This document shows, piece after piece, positions 8,976 to 20,495 of a DNA stretch of 64,000 nt; position 1 is the first letter of the stretch; every line of letters begins with the position of its first letter. This DNA comes from Rhabdophis nuchalis (lineage: Eukaryota; Chordata; Lepidosauria; Squamata; Natricidae). Under the pieces are notes generated by a model. The model had not been told where the DNA came from, did no database searches, and saw only the letters and a list, made by a program, of their open reading frames with translations. The stretch is taken from contig CM077648.1 of the NCBI GenBank assembly GCA_039707465.1, positions 23,994,119 through 24,058,118 on the forward strand, given 5' to 3'. The translations under genes and the position numbers were made by a program.

Positions 8976-10456
8976 TTGCTGTATTTTTGTATGTTTGTTT
9001 TAAAATCCTACATGCAATATATATGTTGCTTTGGGACCTTTTACCTATCATTTCAAATTATTTGGTATTTTTGGTGAATCCAAATTATTTTAACTGTTTC
9101 CTTGGCATTTTATAAGCATCCACAACTAAGGTGTACTATATTGTCTCATCTCAGAAGCAAAACTATACCTCCAGCCTTTCAAGTTAAATTATAATTAATG
9201 CTTGGTTTGAAGATTGTAAATATTGTAATACACAATTAAATAGTTTTTCTAATTTTATCAACCCCCCCTTCTTTTTTGCAAAGGAATTTCAACTCCAAAG
9301 TAAGATTTGGATAAAGTTATAAAAGATATTGACATATCTCCTTTCGCCTCAGTATTATACTGTATATTTTTCTGAACTGCATAATTCAATTGCTTTTGAA
9401 TTTATACATATTGCCTTACTATCAGCATTCTCATAATGCCAATCTAAAAATATCTCTTTAGTTAGGAAAGAAGTCAATTTAATGAAGTCTACAATGTTCC
9501 ATAATAATCCTTTTGACTGGGGTGAAGGTAATTTATTCTAGCAATAAGACAACTAAGAATATTCAATGTGAATAAATGTTATACTATGCCAGAGGTTCTC
9601 ATACTGTGGTATCACTGCCTCCTTAAACTAGGAATAAAACGAATGCATAAAAGCTAATGATTTCATTGAGGTTAGGACCTGCCAAGAAATAAATATACTA
9701 CGTTTCAATAATTAACTCTAAATCTATTGCAGTACTACGTCTTCTTGTGGGATTTTTGCAGGCAAAAATTGAGGAAAAAGTGCCTGGAGGAGGTTTTGAC
9801 AGTGTTGCCACTGGAAGGCTAATTGTGCAGCATTTTTTTTTAAATCCAATACTCTCCCCCAAGTTGTTCATGTCTGCCTGGGGAAACCTCACCCCAAATT
9901 GAAAAGCCCTTCAGAATAAAACTCAACATGCACGAACTGACTCTAGTGTGCAGTCCCAATAGAAGGAACACTTGCATGTAATACAAAATGCAGGTGTGTT
10001 AAATCAATAGGAGACCCCAGAAAGCTGAGGGGGGAAAAATTCCTAGGAAGAAAAAGATGTAAATGTTATAATAAAAATAATTTAAAAAATCAATTATTCA
10101 TATTCTGAATATTTGATATATTTTTTCTAGCACTTGTAAGAATATAATAAAAAAGCCACATTAAAAAATAATGCACTTGAGTAGCAACTGACAATACTAT
10201 TTGAAAAACTGGCAATGTTTTTATGTAAGGGAAAGAACTTTTGGCATTCACATTTCTATATGTACGAGACTTTTTGATTTCTTTTCTGCCCTAACAAGAT
10301 TTGAAACTAACACAGAGAAAAGTGAGCTGATTTAATGCTCATTTACTAATCCTAAAACATAAAATGTGAGGGCTACTCTGAAGACTTAAATTCTTAATTA
10401 GACTGAGTGTGATGAAACCACATCTGCATACTTCAAGATTTCTCCTTTTCCCAGTT
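8976..10456. other. No gene or named repeat seen
   Basis: About 1.5 kb of AT-rich, apparently unique sequence with short runs of C and T. I see no convincing frame, repeat end or RNA structure. Confidence 0.4.
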
Positions 10457-10464
10457 CCTTACAT

Positions 10465-10850
10465 CAGCAGGGGTGGGCTGCAAGGGTTCAGGAAAACCTC
10501 TAGCTAAGATTCTGTGCAGTTTGGAGAACCCCCAAATTCCACTCCTGTCTGGCCCCGCCCACTGCACCCCTCCCAGGAGTCTCCACGGCCCCGTTTTTGG
10601 ATGCAGGGCATATGCAGAGTCTTAGGGAGGGTGAAAAATGGGCCTACTGGAAGTTCAGGAATGCTGGAAACAGGCCCATGTCTGGCCATTTTTGTCCTCC
10701 TGGAGGCTCAAGAAAAGCCTCCAGAGCCCAGGGAGAGCAAAAATAACTCCCACCATAGCGCAGGAGGCTGACTAGGCCACGCCCACCTTGGCCCACCCAC
10801 CCAGCAACTAGGCAGAGAACCCCTTGTTAAATTTTTTGAAGCCCACCCCT
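10465..10850 (+). mobile_element. hAT MITE, CAGGGGTGGGCT family
   Basis: Ends are caggggtgggct (after an extra cag) and agcccacccct, imperfect terminal inverted repeats. Flanked by an 8-bp duplication ccttacat at 10457-10464 and 10851-10858. GC-rich body with inverted ccctcc/ggaggg segments. No coding capacity. Closely related to 50788-51216. Confidence 0.8.
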
Positions 10851-11045
10851 CCTTACATGTAGATAAAAAGACACATGGTTATTTATTTAATCCTCAGGAA
10901 ATGCAGATTACATGGTCATGTTGATTAAGTCTGTCTTCTTTGTACACCCCATCCATCATTATGACCTGTTGGATGGTTGAATGAGGTCTTCCGATTGGTC
11001 TCACTATACCAGTGGGGCTCCAAGAAGATGAACAAATGTGATTAT

Positions 11046-11262
11046 TAAAGGTATGTATTGATTTATGTATTGATTTATTATTAAATGTATATCCCTCCTT
11101 TATCTTGTACAAACCAAGTTTGTGTATACAATTCTCCCTCTCTTATTTTACTCACAATCAAACCGCGTGAAGTGGGTGAGCTGAAAGAGACTGCAGACCC
11201 ATTGTCACCTCTCTGGCTTTTATGGCTAAGAGAGAAGTACAACTCACACTTTCTGGGTTTCC
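11046..11262 (-). mobile_element. tRNA-derived SINE 3' part
   Basis: Minus-strand reading gives the SINE body (cagtctctttcagctcacccac), then ggagggatatacattta and an AT-rich tail, matching the SINE at 8428-8975. The tRNA-like head is missing. Confidence 0.6.
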
Positions 11263-11324
11263 ATGACTGTTTTAGGAAATGGGGTCAGACAGATGGACAA
11301 AGAAAGCTGATACTTTGAACAATA

Positions 11325-11655
11325 TAGGTAGTCCTTGACTTAAAACACTTACATTTAGTGACCATTCAAAGTTATAACAACACTGTAAAAAATGGCTTTT
11401 TCACACTTACGACTGTTGCAGCATTTCCATGGTCACATGATCAAAATTCAGGCACGTGGCAACTGACTTACTTATATTTATGGTGATTGCAGTGTCCTGG
11501 GGGTCATGTGTATTCCATTTTGTGATCTTCTGACAAGCAAAGTCAATGGGGAAGCCAGATTCACTTAATGATTGTCTTACTAACTTTAACAACTGCAGGG
11601 ATTCACTTAACAACAGTGGCAAGAAAGATCATAAAAGGGGGCGAAAGGGTGCCAT
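11325..11655 (+). mobile_element. Non-autonomous DNA transposon with CAGGTAGTCC end
   Basis: Begins aggtagtccttgactta and carries the internal phrases gaccattcaaagttataac, tggtcacatgatcaaaattc, gacaagcaaagtcaatggg and gattcacttaac. Other members: 38342-39170 and 49800-49979, the latter ending gaggactacctg, the inverted form of this start. This copy lacks the far terminus. Non-coding. Confidence 0.75.
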
Positions 11656-11867
11656 CTTAGTCTCCCCCACTTTTACAGGTATTACAATCTTTCAAAAGTC
11701 AGTGACTTTATTGCTGCTGTTATTATTATTTGTATTATTTGAAGACTTCTTAGCTGCCACACTTTCTAATGGGAAGTCAAATGGGAAGGGTTCTTCTGTG
11801 ACATCTTCTCTTGACAAAGCAGACCAGGGAGACCGCAGCCTAAGGATGAGAGGATGATACAATGAAG

Positions 11868-12232
11868 CACAGAGATTGTCAGAGTTGGAAGGGACCTTGG
11901 AAGTCTTCTAGTCCAAACCCCCATCCCCAACCCAAGCAGGAGACCCTACACCATTTCTGACAGATGACAGTCCAGTCTATTCTTGAAAGCTTGCAGGGAT
12001 GAAGTTCCCACAACTTCTAAAGGCAATTTCTGTTCCATGAGTTAATTTTTCTCACTGTCAGAAAAGTTCTCCTTTATTTCTAGGTTGAATCTCTCCTGGT
12101 TCAGTTTCCATCCATTATTCCTTGTCTGGCCTTCAGATGCTTTGGAAAACAGCTTGACCCTCTCCTCTATGTGGCAGCCATTCAAATATTGGAAGACTGC
12201 TATCAGGTCTCCCCTGATCCTTCTCTGGCCAG
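11868..12232 (-). mobile_element. CR1 LINE 3' end, diverged
   Basis: The plus strand reads cagagttggaagggacctt then ctagtccaaacccccat, the inverse of the conserved CR1 3' UTR end. Beyond it are the reverse complements of the CR1 RT C-terminal codons with several indels. 5'-truncated. Confidence 0.88.
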
Positions 12233-12416
12233 CTAATAACTAAATAACAGCCAGAATACTCAATCCACCAATGAAACGTCACCAGGAAACTAATACCCTA
12301 TTATTCAGAGCCTAGAATAACTGCTGGAATCATTCTGGCATTATCCCTGATGTTCATATTTTATTGATTTCAGAATTTTGTCCCTTAGTAAGAAATTCAA
12401 GTATGAGATTCTTCCA

Positions 12417-12745
12417 TACAATGCGGTGGCTCAGTGGTTAAGACGCTGAACTTTTCGATCAGAATGGTCGGCAGTTTGGCGGTTTGAATCTCTAGCACCG
12501 CATAATGGAGTGAGCTCCCATTACTTGTCCCAGCTTCTGCCAACCTAGCAGTTCGAAAGCATGCAAAATTGCAAGTAGAAACATAGGGACCACATTTAGT
12601 GGGATGTTAACAATATTCTGTGTGCCTTTGGCATTTAGTGATGCTGGTCACATGAACATGGAGACGTCTTCGGATAGTGCTGGTTCCTAGGCTTTAAAAT
12701 GGAGGTGAGCACTGCCCCCTAGAATCGGGAAAGATTAGCATATTA
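12417..12745 (+). mobile_element. Sauria-type tRNA SINE
   Basis: A box in gtggctcagtggttaagacg, B box in ggtttgaatctct, then the body landmarks gtgagctcccattacttgtc, ccacatttagtgggatg, cctttggcatttagtgatg and gagcactgccccctagaat. Runs to gattagcata and loses the ACCTTTACC end. Pol III promoter elements are visible, but divergence argues against activity. Confidence 0.88.
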
Positions 12746-12751
12746 TCTTCA

Positions 12752-13284
12752 ATCAATCAATCAATCAATCAAATGTTTATTTGTATACCGCTCCCTCTCC
12801 CCGAAGGGACTCGGGGCGGTGCACAGGGAATATAAAACATAAAAAAATACAACAATATAAATATCTAAAATCAGATTAAATTACATTACCTCTTGCTAAA
12901 ACCTAAAAACCTAAAACATTAAACCTCCTAAAAACCCAATTAAAAATTTAAATATACAGACTGGAGGTAGGAAAGATAAATTAGGCCAAGCCGGCCTGTT
13001 GCAAGAAATACGTTTTGAGCTTTCGGCGGAAGGAGCGGAGGTCCGGAGTTGTTCTGAGGTCGGGGGGTAGGTCGTTCCATAGGATAGGGCCTGCGACAGA
13101 GAAGGCCCTTCCTCTGGGAGTCGCCCGCTGGCATTGCCTAGTGGACGGCACCCGGAGAAGTCCCTCTCTGTGCGAGCGAATCGGTCGAAGGGACATATGG
13201 GGCAGGATGCGATCTCGCGGATAGCTAGGTCCCGTGCCATGGAGCGCTTTGAAGATGGTAATCAGCACCTTGAAGCGCATCTTT
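12752..13284 (-). mobile_element. L2-type LINE 3' end with (TTGA)n tail
   Basis: Minus-strand frame from about 13280 to 12981 codes for the RT C-terminus (FKALHGTGPSYPRDRILPHM then RAFSVAGPILWNDLPP) and ends in a stop. The 3' UTR has the ccgccccgagtcc block near 12800. The tail is (TTGA)6-like at 12752-12773, not (AAAT)n. Confidence 0.9.
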
Positions 13285-13289
13285 ACCTA

Positions 13290-14368
13290 GAGTTCTTCCT
13301 TAGTGAGAATGATTCTTGCGATTGACAGCTGCAGATATCATGGGAAGGGTTTTTTCCCCAGAAGGTCTGAAGTTGGACCACAACAGAATGTACCAAACTA
13401 GGTAAGAAATTAATTTTACAATATTAATGTTGTAGAAAAGTATAAGATTAGCTAAAAGTAAGTGGCATCTTTTTGTGTGCATTACAGTATTCCCTGCCAG
13501 ATATTATATTTTTTATTGAAATTTTAGTCCAGATGCAATGCCCATTAGTGGTGAACAAGAGACTTGGTTGGGAAAGAAATATTAAAAAGCAGATAGAGAG
13601 AGAGACCTATTCAGCTAGGAACAGATTTGAATTGCAAATTGGCATTTGCTGTTGCTAAACTGAGAGACATTGTGACTGTACATATATAAACATCTGTCCA
13701 TTTCCACTATTAGGGTAAATCCCAATAAAACTCTACCTACAATGTACATTTCAAATCTACAATTGCAGTTTCTGTCACTGCATATGTTATTCTAAGCAAA
13801 CTGCTAGGGAAAATGAGGCAATTCACAGATAAATTCTACTGGAGAATGTAGAATATGTATGAACATGTAGAATGGTTTAGTTGAAATGTTAGCACCGAGG
13901 AGCCTGGATGTGTGATATTACAAATGCCGAATAACTAGAAGCAATTTTAAAATAATTCAGGTTCAGCTGGAGAATAAAATTTAATTGTCTTAATATAATG
14001 TACTGCCAGGAACTTTTCAATCTGCATTTTATTTCAAATGTAAATAAAGATTTCTTTGAGTTTTGAGTTCAGTTTCTGGTGACTATATGAAAACCTCTAC
14101 ATAATTTTCTTGAGAATAATAGAGAAATGGCTTTACATTGTTTTCTAGTAGGATATTTTCCCAATTTCCTAACCCATTCTACAGCCCTGGGAAGTTCCTT
14201 CCATTTCCCAACCAAGCAGTTAGTTGATCTCAATCGTGTTTAGCTTTAATTGAGGTAATTAAAGACTGAAAATCTCCGCAGAGCAGGGTTAAAAAAAATT
14301 GTCCCGCTAATCTTTGGTAGTGAAATATCTGTGCAAATCTTAATCTAGCATGATAATGATGTAAAGGA
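13290..14368. other. No gene or named repeat seen
   Basis: About 1.1 kb of apparently unique AT-rich DNA. No frame above 65 codons has recognisable content. Confidence 0.4.
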
Positions 14369-14369
14369 C

Positions 14370-14638
14370 TAGGGGGACATGATAGCAGTGTTCCAATATC
14401 TAAGGGGTTGCTACGAAGAAGAGATAGTCAACCTATTCTCCAAAGCACCTGAAGGCAGGAAAAGAAGCAATGGATGGAAATTAATCAAAGAGAGAAGCAA
14501 CTCAGAACTAAGGAGAAATTTCCTGAAAGTTACAACAATTAGTCAGTGGAACAACTTGCTTCCAGAAGTTGTGAATGCTCTAACACTGGAAGTTTTTAAG
14601 AAGAGATTGGACAACCATTTATCTGAAATGGTATAGGG
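14370..14638 (+). mobile_element. CR1 LINE RT C-terminus, interrupted at its stop codon
   Basis: Plus-strand frame to 14636 reads AVFQYLRGCYEEEIVNLFSK, then KERSNSELRRNFLK and TLEVFKKRLDNHLSEMV plus stop, the invariant end of CR1 ORF2. The 3' UTR is displaced to 15671-15742 by three stacked hAT MITEs. The stop codon lies within the 8-mer gtataggg used as their target. Confidence 0.92.
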
Positions 14639-15012
14639 CAGTGATGGCGAACCTATGGCACGGGTGCCATGGGTGGCACGCGGAACCATTTCTTAGAGCA
14701 CACAAGGTGTTGCCCTGTCAGCTCCAGTGCGCATGTGTGCGCTAGCCAGCTGATTTAGGCCTTCTTTTGAGGCTGGTTTTCGCCCTCTGGAGGCTTCAGG
14801 GAAGCTCCTGAAGCCTCTGGAGGTGGGAAGGGGAGGCTGTTTTCACCCTCCCCAGCCTCCTAAAAAGCCTCTGGAGCCTGGGGAGGGTGAAAAAAGCATG
14901 CCAAAAGCAGGGGGTCACGCACATAGCATTATGGGTGTGGCACACCCATGCACAACCCCCCTGCGCTCCCCCCACTTTTGGCACGTGAGCCAAAAAAGGT
15001 TAGCCATCACTG
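14639..15012 (+). mobile_element. hAT MITE, CAGTGATGGC family, copy 1 of a stack
   Basis: 374 bp with terminal inverted repeats cagtgatggcgaacct and aggttagccatcactg. Flanked by gtataggg at 14631-14638 and 15013-15020. Body GC-rich with ctggagcctggggag and inverse segments. No coding capacity. Confidence 0.9.
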
Positions 15013-15020
15013 GTATAGGG

Positions 15021-15542
15021 CCATGATGAGAACCTATGGCAAGCGTGCCACAGGTGGCATGCAGAGCCATATCTGACGGCACGCAAGCCATCAGCTCCAG
15101 CACACATGCGTGCACCAGCCAGCTGATTTTTGGCCTTCTGGAGGTTTGGGGGAGGTTGTTCTTGCTCCCTCCATGCTTCAGGAAAGACTCTGGAGCCTGG
15201 GGAGGGTGAAAATGACCTCCCCCGGCCCCCCAGAGACTCTCTGGAAGCCGGAAATGGATCTTTTCCAAACTTCTGGTAGGCCCGTTGGACCTGTTTATCC
15301 CCCTCCACTGGCTCTGGAGGCTTTCCTGGAGCCTGGGGAGGGCGAAAATGGCCTCCCCTGTAGGAAATACCAAGCTCAGCTTGGAGGTGAGCAGTGTGGC
15401 ATATGGGCGGGGGGGAGCATGGAGGGTTGTGCGTGCTTGAGTGTGCGTGTGACTTTGCATTATGAGTGCCAGCACGCGCACACTATTGCATGCATGCACT
15501 TGTATTTTTGGCACACAACCCCAAAAAGGTTAGCCATCAATG
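15021..15542 (+). mobile_element. hAT MITE, CAGTGATGGC family, copy 2 of the stack
   Basis: 522 bp, starts ccatgatgagaacc (a diverged form of the copy-1 start) and ends ggttagccatcaatg. Flanked by the same 8-mer gtataggg at 15013-15020 and 15543-15550. The body is an alternative length variant of copy 1. Confidence 0.88.
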
Positions 15543-15550
15543 GTATAGGG

Positions 15551-15670
15551 CAGGGGTCTGCAAAGTTGGCTCTTTTAAGACTGGTGGACTTCAACTCCCA
15601 GAATTCCCCAGCCAGCATTTTGGGAGTTGAAGTCCACCAGTCTTAAAAGAGCCAACTTTGCAGACCCCTG
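15551..15670. mobile_element. Palindromic hAT MITE, CAGGGGTCTG family, copy 3 of the stack
   Basis: 120 bp, an almost perfect inverted repeat over its whole length (caggggtctgcaaagttgg ... ccaactttgcagacccctg). Flanked by gtataggg at 15543-15550 and 15671-15678. It would form a long hairpin as single-stranded DNA or RNA. Confidence 0.93.
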
Positions 15671-15742
15671 GTATAGGGCTTCCTGCCTAAGCAGGAGGTT
15701 GGACAAAAAGACCTCCAAGGTAGCTATTCTGTTTTTCTTATG
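15671..15742 (+). mobile_element. CR1 LINE 3' UTR end
   Basis: Starts with the third copy of gtataggg and continues cttcctgcctaagcagg, ttggacaaaaagacctcc and attctgtttttct, the expected CR1 end that completes the element started at 14370. Confidence 0.9.
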
Positions 15743-16195
15743 GAATTGATGACAGATGACACTCACATGTGTTGAGTGTTGAATTGCAATGAAGGGGGTT
15801 CCATGATCCCCAAGTGCATAAGGTGAGGCAACATAAACTTGGGCTTCATATATGCCCACACAGCTTGGTAGGCATATATATTAGATGTGGTTCTTCAGGC
15901 ATATCTAACATGAGATACAGTGGGATTGTTATTTTAAGTGGCATATCAGGTGATTAGTGGTCTTTTCTCTTTGACATCCACTACCTTGACTGGTTCTACC
16001 AGGCTTTCTATATTGGCTAGCAGCTGACACCCTCCCAATTGGCACAATCAAATGCCTTGGTCAGAGGACACATGGCTTTATGCCTTCTTCAAAAGCTCCA
16101 CTAACAAATGGTACAAAGGGAAAAGGAAGCAATACTATTAAAGCTGAATATCATTATCTGAAAAATATTTCAGAAGTGGAAATGTGTTTCGTTGT
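15743..16195. other. No gene or named repeat seen
   Basis: Unique-looking sequence between the CR1 end and the repeat starting near 16200. Confidence 0.4.
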
Positions 16196-16199
16196 ATAT

Positions 16200-16680
16200 T
16201 TATAGTAGTTGATAACCCAGCGTTGCCTGGGTATTTATTTATCCTAATCCTGTATTAGACAGGAAAAGCCCTGATTTTGGTGACAATTAAATTAGCTACA
16301 AAGGTTTTCCCTATGCCCCCAAGTAGCATCAAGAAAAGTGATAGCACCTTAATTTCTAATGTTGGATTTCCCCCTTACCAGAGGGAGCCCCCTTGTGGAG
16401 TACTGTTACCATGGCCACTGCACTTTGCTGTACAGTAGAAGTCATTTTATGGCAGTATGGTAAAAGCCATTGTAAGGCACAACAGGCTGTATCTTAACAG
16501 AACATACACCAATGGGTGTTAGGGGTGTCTTCCCCCCCCCCCCCCAGTATTTTTTTCCAAAGAGTAAGTCATCTGTGTACCAAGTTTGGTTGAAATTGTT
16601 TGAGGCATTCCAGAGTTATGCTGGAACACACACACATACACACACACACAGCTGTTTATATAGCTAGATCGATAGATTAC
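16200..16680 (+). repeat. Interspersed repeat with terminal hairpin and CA tract, class unknown
   Basis: Begins with gataacccagcgttgcctgg: a 6-bp stem acccag (16215-16220) and ctgggt (16227-16232). Ends with ccaagtttggttgaaattg, a gagttatgctgg segment, a (CA)n tract (about 16622-16650) and ttatatagctagat. I recall similar pieces in other vertebrate genomes but cannot assign a superfamily. A C14 run lies at 16532-16546. Confidence 0.45.
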
Positions 16681-16739
16681 ACCTGCCAATGCAGACAAAG
16701 GAGACACAATGTAAAATATTTAATTATGATTGGTAACTC

Positions 16740-17790
16740 GAAGAGACAAAAAGAAAATCTCATTTGAGAGGAATTTCTATTCTGTTCAGAAACATTTTCC
16801 CAGTGTCTTGAAGTTAGTAGGCTGCATATAACCACAAAACTTAATTCGTGGTTCCTTTACAGACATATTTCTGCATTATAAATCCTATTACCGATGGTGA
16901 AAGAAATCATTTGACAAACTTGCACGAAAAAAAGAGCACAGGGTATTGTGCATCTTTTCTACTCCGTTGCTTTTCATATAGAACTTCTTTACTGCCGATG
17001 CTATGCTAAACATAAAAGAGCAAATAATGAATATTTTTTGCCAACTACAAAGCCTTCTGAAAGAAAAGATTTCATAATTTATGGTTACATCCAAATCCAA
17101 ATTTTCAAGATAATGATCTATCATTAGCAGGAAAATGGAATATACAATTACCACGGAACCTAAAGCATTGCATTTGTGAACTGTCAAATCTTGCAATCTG
17201 ATAGACATGATACAGACTATATAGGAGAGAATAATTAATCTCTTGTTTGCTTGATTGATAGATCAGCATAGCATTGTTCTTTGAAGTTTCGAAAAGTAAA
17301 GCTATAGAATTACATTTTAAAAAGTAACTACCAAAATAATTGCAGGCAAAATATTGTCACTAGTACTGCATTAAAAAAAACAAAAAACAGGTTTTTGCCA
17401 TTATTCTATCAAACAGCCTTGATACTTCACTTGACAGAGCAATAAAAATTAAGGTTTCTGAAATGAGCTCCTGAAACTTGGGGACGTTATACGGCAGAAA
17501 GAGATTTTTCAGTGTCTCTTAGCTATGAGTCACTTAGACAGGGGGAGATAACCTTTTAGCATAAGCATGACTGTAATCTATACGTGGTGATGGATAGCAG
17601 TATAAAGACAGGCATGCACAGAGAAAGACTTTTAAATATTGAGCATTAAATTTAAAAAACCCAAAATAAGTATGATTTGGGTTTTTTTTAAGGTATATAA
17701 TTAATTTTCTGGAGCAAAATACACCACTAAATTTTGGCAATAAACAAACACCAATTTTCAGTCTGATTTTATGCAGATGATAACCCGAGA
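16740..17790. other. No gene or named repeat seen
   Basis: AT-rich. The longest minus-strand frame (106 codons near 16888-17208) has no recognisable motif and no supporting signals. Confidence 0.4.
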
Positions 17791-17794
17791 GTTA

Positions 17795-18290
17795 TTTATT
17801 TATTTATTCTTCTTGTGCCATATCCATCATTGTATGTTGGCGATCATGTTGGCAATTCTATTTTTGTCAACAGCTGCATGAAAAAGTGTTGGTGAGCTTT
17901 GTCCAAACCAGCCCCATAGGTTTTGAAGCCATGATGTTATTCTTCTGCCTGGACTTCGTTTGCCTTCAATCTTTCCCTGGAGGATTAAGTGAAGGATGCC
18001 GTATTTTTCTAGGTGTCGCATCACATGTCTAAAATACTCTAGCTTTTTAATGGTTTTGATGATTTCCCTTTGCTTTCCCGGGTGGCTTATCACCTCCTCA
18101 TTTGTGATTTTGTCAACCCAGCTTATACGTAACAGCCGCCTGTAAATTCACATTTCAAATGCTTCTAGTTTCTTCAAGTGGTTTTCTGTCAAGAGACCAA
18201 CTCTCTACTCCGTAGAGCAGGATAGAAAAGATGTAACATCTGACAAGCCTGATTTTCAGACTTAGGCTTATGTCGTGACTGCAGAAGACA
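17795..18290 (-). mobile_element. LINE 3' end, RTE/ingi-like C-terminal domain
   Basis: Minus-strand frame 18093-17827 contains TIKKLEYFRHVMRHLEKYGI, LILQGKIEGKRSPGRR and NRIANMIANIQ with a stop. This C-terminal RT extension is known from RTE-like and ingi/Vingi-like LINEs and is different from the BovB piece at 281. Upstream (18110-18260) the RT C-terminus continues in other frames. The tail is (AAAT)n at 17795-17810. I cannot fix the clade. Confidence 0.65.
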
Positions 18291-18600
18291 TTCATTCATT
18301 CGTTTGTTCGTTCATTTGTTTGTTAGATTTCTAAAACCATCCCAGAAAATCTAAGATGATCCACGTAGCATGCAAGGGGTCCATATCTATTCTAGTCCAA
18401 AGACTAGGAAAAGATCCAGAATTTAATGTCATCCCCCTGGGATAAATTTATGGACCTCAACTTAATCATTGTTAGATGAAAGATGTCAAATATTGGGGGG
18501 GGGGAGCAGGAAGGTCAAGAAATAGGGCTATTATAAAAGGCTTATTGAAGGAAACTATTTGTTCTGAAACAGCCACTGAGAGAAAGAAAAGCAACTGGGT

Positions 18601-18744
18601 CAGAGGTGGTTTGCTGCTGGTTTGGCCCGGATTGGTCAAACCGATAGTAGCGGTGGCAGGAGGTTCTGCCCACCCACCCGGACACTTCTATGCATGCGCA
18701 GAAGCGTCCAAACCGGTAGTAAAAAGATTAGCAACCTACCTCTG
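18601..18744 (+). mobile_element. hAT MITE, CAGAGGTGG family
   Basis: 144 bp, ends cagaggtggttt and aacctacctctg. Flanked by a perfect 8-bp duplication aactgggt (18593-18600 and 18745-18752). Confidence 0.85.
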
Positions 18745-18752
18745 AACTGGGT

Positions 18753-19165
18753 GCTTGTTCTTGGCAGAAAACAAACATGTTGTGTTGGCAGAAGAGGACC
18801 AAGGAACTCCTACTGATGAAATCCAGGAGAAAAGCCTTCTTCTGTAGCGGTGGCTCCAGCGCTGGAATATAGCGTGGTGAGTAAGGTTTACCCTTCCACA
18901 AGGGCCAGAAAATTTGCCTCTGCTGGTTGGCCTGGGGAAGGACATTATTGGAGGTGGCTGACCATACCTCCCACCTGCACTTCCTGCTCCGCCTCTGCTC
19001 ATTTTTTTACTTATTGTACTTCTATTGTTTACTTTTATTGTCTTATCTTTTACTATTGTTATTATTAGAGTTTTGTTGCAGCGGCACATCCAGCAAGTAT
19101 ACACAAGTAAGTGAAGGTCTGCAGGATTCAACTATATATAAGAAACTTTTTCATATACAATACCA
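18753..19165. other. No named feature
   Basis: Includes a T-rich stretch near 19000-19070. I see no gene. Confidence 0.35.
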
Positions 19166-19169
19166 TACC

Positions 19170-20023
19170 CGGATGTCCATGGAGGATCATGTGATGGCCG
19201 TGGCCAGGGGGGCTTTTTATCAGGCTCGCCTGATACGCCAGTTGCGCCCCCTACTGGACCGGGACGCCTTGCGCACAGTCACTCAAGCACTCGAGACAGC
19301 CCGTCTAGACTACTGTAATGCTCTCTATATGGGGCTCCCCTTGAGGTGCACCCGGAGACTACAGTTAGTGCAGAATGCGGCCGCGCGGGGGATCTTGGGA
19401 GCCTCTCGGCATTCCCACGTAACATCTCTCCTGCGCGAGCTGCACTGGCTGCCTGTGGCTTTTCGGGTGCGCTTCAAGGTGTTGATAACCATCTTTAAAA
19501 CGCTCCATGGCACAGGGCCTAGTTATCTGCGGTACCGTATCCTGCCTCATACATCCCTTCGGCCGATTCGCTCCCACAGAGAGGGTCTTCTCCGGGTGCC
19601 GTCCGCTGGACAATGCTGGCTGGCGACTCCTAGGGGAAGGGCCTTCTCTGTGGCGGGCCCAGCCCTCTGGAACAACTTACCCCCCGAACTTAAGACCATC
19701 ATGGACCTCCGCTCCTTCCGCAAACACCTGAAGACATATCTCTTCCATTTAGCCGGTCTGGCCTAGTCCCCCGTAACCACTGGGAGTCTGAGTCTAAATT
19801 GTTTGAAATTGGATTTTAATGGGTTAGTAGGTTTTAGGTTATTTTTTAGCACAGGGTATCAATTTAATATGTTTTTAATAGGTAGTCTTATTTATTATAG
19901 TCTTGGTATGATTTGTATTTTTGTATTCTGGTTTTAATTACTGTGCACCGCCCTGAGTCCCCCTGGGGAGAGAGGTGCGGTTATACAAATCGAATAAAAT
20001 AAATAAATAAATAAAATAAATAA
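19170..20023 (+). mobile_element. L2-type LINE, 3' 850 bp
   Basis: Frame from 19172 to a stop at 19764-19766 is uninterrupted: MSMEDHVMAVARGAFYQARL, RLDYCNALYMGLPLRCTRR, HWLPVAFRVRFKV and RAFSVAGPALWNNLPP, ending HLAGLA. 3' UTR has caccgccctgagtcc and ends in (AAAT)n (19997-20023). 5'-truncated, so it is dead but relatively young. Confidence 0.92.
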
Positions 20024-20027
20024 ATAC

Positions 20028-20316
20028 AGCAGAATTCAGGATACAATATTAGGAACACAGAAACAATATACAAAGAAGCAAGTCACTATAGAGTAGAGAG
20101 ATACAGAGGCCTATATTGTACAGAAGCTGCAAAGTTTACAGAGGCCAAACCAACTCTTATATATACAGTAGTTCAACAAATCTCAGCCCTACTCAGATTC
20201 CAAACTGTCTCTTATGACCCCATACAAACAAATACTACGTTTCAGTTTCCAAACAGTTCCCATTGGCTGACCTGTTGCCATGTCTATTCCAGTCTATGAA
20301 AACTCATACTATGACA
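20028..20316 (-). repeat. LTR-like element with CCAAT and TATA boxes
   Basis: Minus strand starts tgtcatagtatgag; it contains ggtcagccaatgg (CCAAT) and tatatataagag (TATA) in the right order. The segment agacatggcaacaggtcagcc is close to one in the solo LTR at 60475-60803, which supports an LTR identity. The far end touches the L2 tail and no target duplication is visible, so it is probably truncated. Confidence 0.55.
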
Positions 20317-20334
20317 ATTATTTTTACATGTGTA

Positions 20335-20440
20335 TCATTTTTAAAAAATTTATTGTTGTAAGCTGCCCAGAGAAACCCCGCAGTGAGATCGCTGGCAAAT
20401 AAATTTAACACACAAACAAACAAACAAATAAGTCAGAGCA
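20335..20440 (+). mobile_element. SINE/LINE 3' end
   Basis: Reads ttgttgtaagctgcccagag, then gatcgctggcaaataaattt and a (CAAA)n tail. This resembles the shared 3' end of L2-dependent SINEs. Only about 100 bases can be followed. Confidence 0.5.
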
Positions 20441-20495
20441 TTAAAGAAGAGAAAATCCACCAATTAGGACCATAATAGCTCTGTTTAGACAGCAT

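Noticed and set aside
12421..12500. tRNA-like A and B boxes
   Set aside because: Belong to the Sauria SINE head; no cloverleaf of a functional tRNA gene.
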